DNA from: Cytidiella melzeri
Taxonomy: Eukaryota > Basidiomycota > Agaricomycetes > Polyporales > Irpicaceae
Direction: 5' to 3'
DNA: 64,000 bases
NCBI GenBank assembly: GCA_022592445.1
Contig: JABYQR010000026.1
Location: forward strand, 171,347-235,346
Every line of letters starts with the position of its first letter. Position 1 is the first letter of the stretch. Position numbers and translations under genes: made by a program. Below the pieces are notes generated by a model. That model was not told where the DNA came from, did no database searches, and saw only the letters and a list, made by a program, of their open reading frames with translations. Positions 21,325 through 31,166 of the stretch are shown here, one piece after another.

Positions 21325-22611
21325 TCAGTCCCGTGCGAAGTTCCGGGCGCGCGTCGCTCGATCGAATGGTATTTGGATCGCACGCCACAGCCAAATAGCC
21401 TCCTGGATAGCGACGGGAGCGACACTGCAGATGAACTGGTCTTCAGTCTCGGAATGCAGGCGGGCGTAGTAGATGTTGAGAATGTAGCGGTTGGAAAAGC
21501 CGAAGCGGTCGAGGAACTCGTCGAGGAAGACTCCGAGAGAAGGTACCTGTTCTCCGGGTACGGGGCGCGGCGGGGCCACGATTGACGACGTGATGTGGCC
21601 CTGTTCATTGCGATGGTTCATGTACACCAGCGGAGCAGTATCACGCGGTCTGAGTACTAAGGTGAATCATATCAGTCCTACGTCAGAATTTGAACCAGGA
21701 AGGACTCACTGTACGGGGAGGAAGAAGGGCTTCCTGCATCACCTCCGCCACACATATTACTCGCAGCACCTTTGAGCCATGCACCTTCTCCAGTGGCAGT
21801 ACCACGGCCACTTCCGCGTGAGGTTTGGCCAGCCTTGCCCTTGTCTTTTGCGCTAAGGGTGGCTTTGGCGAAGTCGTCGTCGCTGCCGTCGTCGCTGTCA
21901 TCGTCATCACCGTTGTTGTCGTTGTTGTCGTTGTCACTGTCATTGTTGTCCTCTGCTAACATGGAGGAGGCGAAATTACGACTCTTGCCCTTGTCTGCTA
22001 AGGGTGACGACATCTGCTGTGAACTACCCTTGTGCGACGTTTGCGGAGGTGGTGCGGAAGTGAAGCCACGAGGCTTCGACGCTGCTCGAGACGACGAGGC
22101 TACGGCCGGGGGCACTGTGCTGTTCCATCCTTGGGACGGGGTTGCGGTTGGTGTGCGAGCTGTCCTGCTCGGGGTTGCGGGGCCCATGTCGAGAACCATA
22201 GATTTCATGAGCTTGATGAACATGTCGTGCTCAACTTGAAGATCCAGAGCAGTCGGTAGTGAAATGTCTTCCCCTCGTGTAACCATACGCTTAAGTGCGT
22301 CGAGCAAATTGTAGAAAGTTTTTGTCTTGGGGTGTGCTTGCCCTACGAAGAAGCGATGGACATCCCCCCTAAGACAACATAAGCTAAATGTTATAACACG
22401 GCACGCTGCGAGGTACTTACCACGAGAACCCGATGCACTCTCGCCCATCGTTCCCTTCCAGAACCGTGTATAACACTTGGTATCTATTCAGCAGCTTCGA
22501 CGTGTTAGGAAGTTGCCCGAGTTGATCCAATGCGTCAAGTTGTTGGCCAGGCTTGAGATCCTTCATGGCGTGCAGAAACGGAGAGAGCGGCCGCAGCTTG
22601 TGAAGGTCCAT
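21325..22611 (-). CDS. Unrecognised accessory protein of the KDZ element
   Basis: No family recognised. Start chosen at MDLHKLRPLSPFLHAMKDLK (22611), which follows a more variable upstream extension. Three exons: an alpha-helical N terminus (LDALDQLGQLPNTSKLLNRY, GDVHRFFVGQAHPKTKTFYN, LLDALKRMVTRGEDISL); a long Ser/Pro/Thr linker with a strongly acidic tract (NDSDNDNNDNNGDDDDSDDG) and GRG-like basic pieces; and a helical C-terminal block (SLGVFLDEFLDRFGFSNRYI, AIQEAIWLWRAIQIPFD). No catalytic residues evident. It lies between the HMG-like gene and the transposase promoter, on the same strand as the former. It could be a structural or targeting partner. Confidence 0.55.
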
Positions 22612-23102
22612 GTTGTCACGGCAGAGAAAAGCGAGAGGGATGGCAGACTGTCCTCGTCCAGCCGGAAGACGAGGCCAACTACGCAATGAAGGTGATGAGT
22701 ACCAGAGTCAAGCAATGATGAGAGCGATGGATGAAACTTACTCTGCGTACGAATACACGCTTCCGACGGGTTCACAGCCCATTATAAGAACCCTCAACTT
22801 ATCCAACGATGTGATCGAGCTCGGCGAAGGTGTGTGAAGTACAAAGGGTGCCATGGCGTGCTGCAATGTGGGAGAGAGGAGGGAGCAAGCTGAATGTGAG
22901 CAAAGCGCTGCTGCCCAGCTGAGGTTAGATTCGAGTGAGTCTCGCGTTCAGCGATTAGATTGCATGGCTTCACTCACTCGACTTGTTCGCCTACTTCGGC
23001 TTCAACCACTTCCAAGCGGATTTTGCCAGAACATCTACCACAGGTTGTTAGCGAAGACTAGAGACTCATTCTGTGCAAGAACAACGCACTTTACAACAAG
23101 AA
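22612..23102. promoter_or_regulatory. Divergent region inside the KDZ element
   Basis: About 490 bp between the accessory gene start and the transposase start. No gene seen. Probable bidirectional promoter driving the transposase to the right and the accessory genes to the left. Confidence 0.4.
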
Positions 23103-26100
23103 ATGCCCAAGGTGACGGTGAAGAAGGCGAGCAGCTCTCGCCAAGTGCGCGTGACAAAACTTGCACGGCCAAATAACGGACCGCTCCTTCATCCTGAGGC
23201 TCGGGGGGTGCAGAGGGCCTTGGGTAGGACCTTGGGCATACACGGTGTGGCTCAAGAACGTCTCGATACACATCAGCGGATACACCAGCAGATAGAGGGT
23301 GTGCATTCACCTCGTTCACTAAAGTGTTGGCGCTGATTCAAAAGAATGACATTCTCGTAGGGCTTCCCGAAGCAGCTGGCAACTTGCTGATTGAGAACAT
23401 ATTTGAACCAGAGCACGAGCCTGTGACAGTCGTGCTTCCTGCAAGAGAGAAGGAAGAGGCGGAATGGGAGGACATTGGTATGGAGGGGGGGGAGCTCGGG
23501 TGGGCGAGGCGTTCGTCCATGCCATCCAGGATATCGGTCGGTACGTCATTCAGGTGCATGCTGACGTTGGTTTCTTGGGACTGATAGTTGTTTTAGGTGG
23601 AAGCGTGGCTGGCAGCGGAAAGGGAGGACATGGCAAGACAGGCGTGCGCGCCAGCAGGAAGCGTGGGGGGACGTGTTTGAACGTCTCATCGAGACGTACT
23701 TGGGCTGGATGTACCCGGGCGCGATAGGAGATGATGGAGAACATATTGAGGCCGAAGACGAGATCGCCGGAGCTCAGATACCTCCTGACGCTCCTGATAT
23801 TGAAGCCGAGACATTGCAATACACTGTGAACGTGTTTTGTCTCTTCTCTTGCGAGACAGAACTCACAGTCACCCGCCTCCGCGATAGCATCTCCCCCGCT
23901 CTTGATCTCATGCGACATGGCTTCCTGGCCAAATCCCCCAGCAAACCCACGATTGCAATTTCTTTGAAGACCTTGGAGCTACTTTATCGCTTACGCCAGC
24001 GGAAGGCCTCATACAGCATAGAGGCGTTCACAAAAGTTCTATGTGATTATTACCAGGTATGTATCTTCAGGCATCTGCTGAAATAAAGCTGACATTCTGA
24101 CAGATGCCATACCGACGCCATCTACGCGAAGCTGTGGGCGATACGTTTGAGCTCTACCTTCGAATCATCCGACGAGTGGAACAAGTTGTGCATACGACGT
24201 TGGGCTGGGATGGGGCAGACTGGAGGCCAAAGAACGCATGCCGGGCGTGTTGCTACGTGGTATGTTACGGTTTGTACTCATTGGAGTTCTGACATCTGAC
24301 TGTCTTTGCAGCTCGAGAATGAGCCCCCCCTCCGCTTCAGTCGACTGTATGCAATGGATGGCAATAACAGCCTGAAGCGCATGGCTACAACGGCTGATCG
24401 CACAGCTGCAGACACTCGAGTGCTCGACGACAGCACTTACTTCCTATCCCGCCAGTTTGTCGACTCTTACGCGAAGGAAGTTCAGGGCAGAGACGTCAAG
24501 GGGCCAGCAGTGAGGAATCGAGGTGGCGAAGACATTTCGGACGACGAAGGCAATGCTGAGGGTCCCAGCAGGATAGTCGAGGGTGACCCGACAGATGGAT
24601 TGCGGCAGTACGGCGACAGCGCCGCTCCGGACGGTACTGGGATCGAGGCGACTGCCAATACCGCTGGGCTAGACTCCGACCTCCGCAAGAAACTGTTAGC
24701 GCAGTGTGTAGACAACTGGAAGAGCGCTGCGAAGGAGGAGACCAAGCGCATGTGGTCCATATTCGACGAGTCGGGGATCTTCGCTTCGGCGTGTCGCCAC
24801 AGTCTTATACTGTGGATCATGGACATGGTGAAGTCGGGTGAACTGTACGTCCCCTGCCAAAGTAATTGGAGTGAATTGCTGACAACCATACGCAGGGCTA
24901 AATATCCTCTCGCAACAGTAGCGAAGGTACTCGAGAATATTGGCCAAGACACGCTCGGGGGGTACGACATCGGCTGCGCGTTTTTGTCCACTGTGCAAAG
25001 GAGCTCCCTCGGGCCAACGTTCCAGGAGAAGAACGGCCACTTTTGCGTCTGTGCCTTTCATGGGTACAGCCACTGCCACACCTGTCAAATGCAGTTTCAT
25101 CCCAACAATCTCGCTGGCGCCGGCTTAGAAGACCTCGAGACGATGGAACGCATCTTCAGCGCTTCGAATCAGCTAGCGTCTGTAACTCGGTACGCCTCTC
25201 CGTACCGACGACGCTTGTTTATGGAAGCCTACTTCAGGCAGTGGGACGAAGACAAGACCCTCAACATCGGTACTTTTATACTCAACAACTATCGACAAGC
25301 TCTGGAAATCCTCCAGCACGACGGCGAGGTCCTCCGAGAAGCAATGGAGTCTCTAGGCATCACCTTCGCCGATATGGACAGATGGGAGCACGAGGAACTG
25401 AGCTTCTTTGCTCGATTAGGTGACGAGGACGACTACGACATCCACGCTGTTGTGTACGTCGAGCTCCTCCAGGAGCTTCGCGACCTAGAGCCGAAGAGAT
25501 CTCAAGCAAACACAAGGTTCTTGCATTACACGCCGTCGGTTGGTGGCTCCGGTACCAGTGCAAGCTATTGCAAGGATCTCGCCGCAACGCGACGCGTTGA
25601 GAACGAACGGCGGCACGCAAATGAACAGTACGAGCGCGTAAGCCTAGAGGTATGTGCGCTTGAAGTCGAGATGGGATTGACCGTCCGCTGGACCCCCCTC
25701 ACGCCGCAGTACATGGCCACCCTCAAATATATCAAAGAGCGGAAGTATCACCGCACGCTCGGCAAGCTTCAAAAGCTGGTAACTCAGCGACTGTTTGAGT
25801 TGCACAAACTCAATGTCGCGCAGACCGGTGAGCTCTTACCACTCCAGCCGGACCATACTCACTCGTTCATCTCGTCTTAGGCTACAAAATGAGAACGCAT
25901 ATCGCAAAGTCACTCCAAACGCGCTGCAAGACCATTCAGCGCGCCGTCAAGGCATATAACGCCGCAGCTGCCATGCTCAATCCCCCTCGTCCCGCTCTCG
26001 ACTGGTCACGCGTTGCCAGCTTCAGCTTCCTCGAGGAGTTTACTCTACTACAAGATACTCGGAATGACATTCGCGATAAGGAGTGGAGTAAGCCGGCCAT

Positions 26101-26563
26101 TCGCGAGGCTATGAAACTTCGACACCGGCTGGCTCGAGCGCAAGAGGAGTTGGACCGCCTCAACGTCGAGGTTCGCCGCTTACACACGGCAATACGCGAC
26201 GAAACACTGCTGTTTGACAGCGTCCTCACGCGTCTCGAGCGACACAACAACGCCTTGTTCGGCGCGACCTCAGAGTTCATTACGCGGCGCAAAAGGATAA
26301 ACAACTACCTGCTCATTCACATCCAGCAAGTGTATACGCTCGACGGTTTCACTGGTACGCAGGGTCCGGGTACAAGGCTGGGTGGTGTTGTGCCATTGCC
26401 CGCCCGTGAAGCAGGTGGCCAGCCCGAAGACCTCGACGGCCTCATCGTGATGGCCGGCAACGCCTTTGAAGACGACAACGATTCAGATGGCGACGTACTG
26501 GAAGATGAGGAGCAAGAGAACATGGATGGACTGGTACAATTTTTGTCTGAATTAGCATTGTAG
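23103..26563 (+). CDS. KDZ (Kyakuja-Dileera-Zisupton) transposase
   Basis: Transposase of the KDZ superfamily, RNase H-fold. Start MPKVTVKKASSSRQVRVTKL at 23103. An intron at about 23297-23361 joins RIHQQIE to GLPEAAGNLLIENIFEPE. A G8 run at 23485-23492 sits where the frame must change to reach EAFVHAIQDIGR. After the next intron comes RRARQQEAWGDVFERLIETY. Then a Cys-containing linker (NACRACCY), the first acidic site region LYAMDGNNSLKRM, AKYPLATVAKVLENIGQDTL, GGYDIGCAFLS (second), FCVCAFHGYSHCHTCQMQFH (Cys/His cluster), LEDLETMERIFSASNQLAS and a helical C-terminal third (ATRRVENERRHANEQYERVS; RHRLARAQEELDRLNVEVRR). Ends with an acidic tail at 26563. Seven or so introns. The family call is secure from the GYDIGC and CHTCQ regions. 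Confidence 0.88.
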
Positions 26564-26712
26564 GTTAGGTAGTGGTAAATACAGCTATTCGAAGGTGCTA
26601 CAAAGAATCGCTATGTAAGCTTAAGATGAAACCTTTGTGGCGTGCAGACGCCAGGCGTAGTGCGGTAGTGAATCTTTGATTGCTGTTCAGGCACCACGCC
26701 ACAGAAGCTTTC

Positions 26713-27329
26713 ACAGGGGCGCTTGAGAGATGACAGGTACCGTTGATGGAGAGGGAGGTCAACATGGAGAGTCGGGACGGCGGGAGGGCAGTAGTAGCGA
26801 CGGGAATCCAGCATTGATGGGGGACGTCAGCGCAGAAGGGATAGCGCCAAGGGGAGGGCGGGAAGATGGTAGCGACGGAGGGAAGGGAGGAATGATGGGG
26901 GGAAGCCAGTGCTGACAGGTGGGCGCCAAGGGGAGGGCGGGAGGGCGGGAGGGTGGGGAGTGGCGTTGGGAGCACTCAGTATTGATGGGAGAAGTCAGTA
27001 CCATTGACGGGCACTCAGTATTGATGGTATCATCAACGGGCACGGAATGACACTCAGTATTGATGGTATCAACAACGGGCACGGAATGACACTCAGTATT
27101 GATGGAAGCTCTCGTGCTCTGGACTCACTCGCGTCATACCGAGCACGTGCCGTAGACTTTGAAGACCTCGTGTATTGCTTGCCGCTCACTATACTCTACA
27201 GGGAAATCTCCAAGTTATTGGGTGTTTATTACTTAGTGTGTGAATCTAAGCAAAAGTGGCCCGTATAAGGCTGCCCTTTGGGGGGCGCTTGCCAGCCATA
27301 TATGGATTGATATGGGTGAGGTCCAGGTG
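26713..27329 (-). repeat. Right long inverted repeat of the KDZ element
   Basis: Reverse complement of the left arm, lacking the 210 bp that lie at about 19049-19258 on the left. Followed directly by TCTAACGT (27330-27337). Carries the mirror set of 39-bp iterons (CACTCAGTATTGATG at 26973, 27012, 27051 and 27090). Confidence 0.9.
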
Positions 27330-27337
27330 TCTAACGT
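27330..27337. repeat. Right copy of the KDZ 8-bp target-site duplication
   Basis: TCTAACGT, identical to 18459-18466. Confidence 0.9.
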
Positions 27338-27489
27338 TATCGTCATAGTCGCCAAGGTCTCAACGTTCAACAACGAACCTTACATTATCAACCGTGACTA
27401 GTTACATGTCGTGTATAGAGTGATTGAGAGTGGGAGAAGAGATTGACGTGTATGTTTAGTAGCCACGGCCCAGAAACTTGAAGTACCAG

Positions 27490-30355
27490 TTAATGTGAGC
27501 TACCGTGACCGCCTTTGTTCAGTATATTACGTGGCGACCTGCGGGAAGCTATCGTCGGGTGCGCATCCTTAGCACTGGATTCAGGTACTGGTCCTACCAC
27601 CGCTTTGCCCTTGCCCTTCCGGTCAACTCGACCTTCGCTCGCTTCCACCTCAAAAGAAGGACCCTCGCCTTCGTTCTTTACTCGCTTGACCTTTCCATCC
27701 GCATCCGCCTCCTTCAGGGAGTCGTCGGCGGCGGCCTTGATGTCTGCATCCGTCTCATCCCAGAGACGCTTACGACCAATTGTGTCTCGTCGAGAGTCGA
27801 GAGAGTTTCCGCCGACGAACGTAGCGGCTGGCACGGCCAACTCCTTCTCCCTCTCAGCCGGTCGACGAATTGGCTCAAGGCGGACGTCGTCCTCGATATA
27901 TTCCTGACCGAGCTCTTCAATTAGGTCAAAGAAAGCCTCCAGAGTTTCGTCTGCGACGGTGCGGTCAATCTTGCTGACATCGCCCTCTTCAACTTGGAAG
28001 TAGCGTTCCACAAGTATTATTCGAGGCCTCCTCGAGCATGTCTGCTATCGGCTGTAGCCTATCATGGAGACACCCCTTATTGGCGGAGAAGGTGTCTCTT
28101 TCCATGAACGCGCCTCTTCGAACTTCACGGCTGCCCAGCATATGACTATAGAGCTGGCGCTGCGCCTGGCGGCGAACATTCGTGTCGTCTGCAACCTCCG
28201 CAATCCTGTACAAGGTAAGGTAAACCAAAAGCCACCATACCGACTCGACGTCGTGAAGAGGGTTGTACCGGAAGGGTGGCGGAACCGGCGTCGCGATCTG
28301 AGGGCTCGCGTTGCCTTGGGCTTTCGAAGGGCGAGTCTGGGAGCCTCTTTTCCCGCCGATAGGACGAAATCTCTGCCCATATTTGGAGCTAAACAAGCCT
28401 TGGGTTGGGACTGGTTTGCGACCCTCTTTCAGCCGAAACTTGTGTGCATGATAGTCTGCTTCAATCGACATGAATGTAGCAGTTCCCTGCACCTTTCTGT
28501 GAGCCGTCATGAAGACAAAGCAATATAAAGGGAGCGTACAGAGCGTGAGGAGTTTGATGAGCTGTCAGACATCCTCTTGGCGTACTCAAGATCCGCGATT
28601 TTCACAATACCGTCGACGATAAGGATGTTTCCCGAACTAATATCGCGATGGACCCAGCCGCAGGCGTGTATCAAGGACAAGGCTATAATGTGATAAAGTC
28701 AACAACCCGTGGACAACATAGAGGGCGGACTTACCACCAAGTGTCTGCCCCGCCGCTTGCAACGTAGTACCGACTGTATTCAGGTTCTCGATCGTTTTTG
28801 CAGTTTCTTTGAAGACAATACGATGGTGGGACTTGTCGTGGAAGACCATCATCTCGGGTGGAGGTGGGGCCTGAGGAGGGATGATGCCTGCCCCTTGAGG
28901 CGCAAGAGGATGCTCTTCCGGGACTGTTTCTTCGGAAGTCGGGAGAGGTGCAAGATGAACCGTTGCAAATGGTTCGAGATCCTTGGGTAAAGCAGTACCA
29001 CGGCGCAGGAGGCTGAGAGTGTTGTCTATCTGGCCGCCGATCACGACGTCGCCGGAGTACAGAGGGGTCAACAGGTGACGTTTGAGAGGCTCTCTAAGCT
29101 CGTCAGACGGGGCGTCCTGCAACATGTTCCGCCAAATAGTTGCCTCTCTCATTCGATCGCTGTCCACCCAGTAATCTTTGATGACCACCGTCTCTGGTTG
29201 CTCCTTTCCATTGATGATTTGCCTGGCTTGCCAGACACGAGTGCCCCTACTTCGTATAGTCTCTGCACCAACGTTCGAGAGCACCTGAATGGTACGAAAT
29301 GTGGCCGTGCCCGTCTTCACTTCAGTCCCATCGTCGCCTGCGCTGCCCTCCTCGACGTAGTGAACAGTAATGTCCCACTGATTGCGATATCGTGGGCGCT
29401 TGTCCGCGGCGGGTTTCATAGTCGGATCGTAGCCAAGTTCGTGTGATTTGGCGTACATCTGCGAGAGGAAGAAGTGGGCAAGGGTATAGTGGTCCTGCAT
29501 AAACACGACAAACGTAAGAAATGATCAAAGGGAGACAAGCACCAGCGTTCTGGACCTACCGTCATGAAGTTGAACGCCTCTGTCACCAAGATATCTGATC
29601 GACTGCCAAACCACAGTCGCATATTTGTGTTCTCGATTGTATAGCCAACGACGAAGCGACGACAGGGATCTTCCCGCATGATATGATTGAGGGACCAGAG
29701 GATTTTGGAAATGTTCTATTCACGCGTCAGACAAAGCTGTCAAGCAACAGTGATAGTATGAACTCACGTCGTTGATATCAGCGATTCTTTCAGCTTTCTT
29801 CTTCTCTCCTGGTGCCACGATGAACTCCCAGAACAACTTGCAGGCCTGATAGCTGACGTGCTTCGTGTATAGGCCGTATCCATCAGGCTTGAACGTGTTT
29901 TTTCGTCTAGACGACATTGGGCTTTTAGTAGGGTTGCACTTGAAGACGACCGTCCGCTGCAAGTCTAGTTTTTCGGGCACAGCACTGCCGACTGCGGCTG
30001 CTATGTCTGCAAAGGGGGCAAGCACCCTGTCCTCAAGCTCACGGGAAGCGATGGGATCCTGAGGGAAGTGTTTCCACCTACCCTCCGGGGTCGTCAACGT
30101 CCCATTGGCCTTCAGCGTCTCTATCACCTATGCGAGATCGAGCTGGGAAGGTAGCGGTGGCAAGATATTCTTTTTGAACCATTCCAGTCCAACTTGAGGG
30201 AATGCGGGACCAACGTCGTGGATAACAGCTTCACGTCCTTGATCAGTACTTCTCCAGAGGGCTGGAGCAGAAAGGCCACGTTTCGACTTTGACGGCGTGT
30301 GGTCAGTTACCGCGGGAGGTTGAGGAAAACGACTTAAAGCGGGCGTACTGAGCAT
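27490..30355 (-). CDS. FunK1-type fungal protein kinase
   Basis: Member of the fungal-specific FunK1 (Pkinase_fungal) family, greatly expanded in mushroom fungi. Start MLSTPALSRFPQPPAVTDHT at 30355. The N-terminal region includes RKNTFKPDGYGLYTKHVSYQ and RRFVVGYTIENTNMRLWFGS, typical of the family. The kinase part has RGTRVWQARQIINGKEQPET with VVIKDYWVDSDRMREATIW (Lys and Glu of the N-lobe), LIHACGWVHRDISSGNILIV (catalytic HRD and Asn), IADLEYAK in place of the usual DFG, and GTATFMSIEA (activation segment), then HDVESVWWLLVYLTLYR. The acidic and nuclear-type basic C-terminal tail ends NKGGHGSSH. The DLE replacement of DFG is normal for FunK1. Six or more introns. Substrates are unknown. It sits between a KDZ element and a copia element. 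Confidence 0.85.
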
Positions 30356-30403
30356 GGTGGGGGCATGCAGGAGTCAACATCCATGTCGACGCTCATTCCG
30401 ACC

Positions 30404-30412
30404 TCTTATATA
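30404..30412 (-). promoter_or_regulatory. TATA-like box of the FunK1 kinase gene
   Basis: CTATATAAG on the minus strand about 50 bp upstream of the ATG at 30355. Position and sequence fit a TATA box; not otherwise supported. Confidence 0.4.
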
Positions 30413-30936
30413 GCCTACACGAGGCGTGCTGTGCAGAATCACGTCACTAGCGAACAATGGAGGTCACGGTTCAAACGTTCAAGTTCAAGTCAAATTGCCC
30501 TTTTTGGGTGGGGTCATTGGGCGCCACTGGCATGATAGATCGCAGATCCGGGTACATGGATTTCATCAATTTTCAGGTTCCACCAAAGTCACCAAATACA
30601 GTAGCGGCAGAAAGTCTTGCGACACCGCAAGCTCGCAACTTTTTGCTCACCGTTTGGGCTCAATACCTCATTTTTTGATCAATCCTTTTTTATACATGGA
30701 GTATAGTATCTAAAGATTATGTATATAATGAAACAAATGAGTACCTTCTCGTATACATTGTACGCAATCCGCGCTGTTGCAGCTCTAAGCACCCGTTGCG
30801 CGCACCACCACTATTTGGTTTGATGTTAGATACTTCCACTTCGTTATACAACCTCAGACTTGTGCTTTTTTCATACTACCCACTCTCCCAGTAACAAAGT
30901 GGAAATGGTGTGCAAGGGGTAGAGAAGCTTTGAAGA
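30413..30936. other. Intergenic region between FunK1 kinase and copia element
   Basis: About 520 bp, AT-rich, with no recognisable gene. Confidence 0.4.
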
Positions 30937-30941
30937 TGAGT

Positions 30942-31166
30942 TGTCAATAAGATGTGTCTGGTACAGGATGAGCAGAGAATCATATTGATACAACGCATAC
31001 GTGCGTACCTGGTACAGGATGAGCAGAGAATGCTGTTCTCCTGTACCAGTCCGAAACCTTTATACAAACGCAGTCAGCGGATATTCGTGTATGGTAATCC
31101 GCGATCTCTTGGCGCTCATGCGCTCCACTTCCTACACCGGATCCCCTGAAGGGTCACCGTCTGACA
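30942..31166 (-). repeat. 3' LTR of the copia element
   Basis: 225 bp, TGTCAATAAG... on plus, ending ...GTCTGACA. Contains two copies of CTGGTACAGGATGAGCAGAG. A TATAAAGG promoter-like box lies on the minus strand (about 31058-31065). Preceded by TGAGT. Confidence 0.93.

Larger units (their letters stand above)
18467..27329. mobile_element. Complete KDZ-superfamily DNA transposon, 8,863 bp
   Basis: Seen: the ends CACCTGGACCTCACC (18467) and its reverse complement (ending 27329) start long inverted repeats. The element is flanked by exact 8-bp direct repeats TCTAACGT. Inside are a KDZ transposase on plus (23103-26563) and two genes on minus: an HMG-box-like protein (19453-21137) and an unrecognised protein with an acidic tract (21325-22611). 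A roughly 490-bp divergent region separates the two sides. The insertion lies about 190 bp upstream of the FAN1 start codon. Perfect terminal and target-duplication sequence suggests fairly recent insertion, but one likely frameshift is present in the transposase. Confidence 0.92.

Noticed and set aside
19453..22611. TET/JBP dioxygenase cargo in the KDZ element
   Set aside because: Looked for the HxD...H iron-binding pattern of TET/JBP in the accessory genes; not found.
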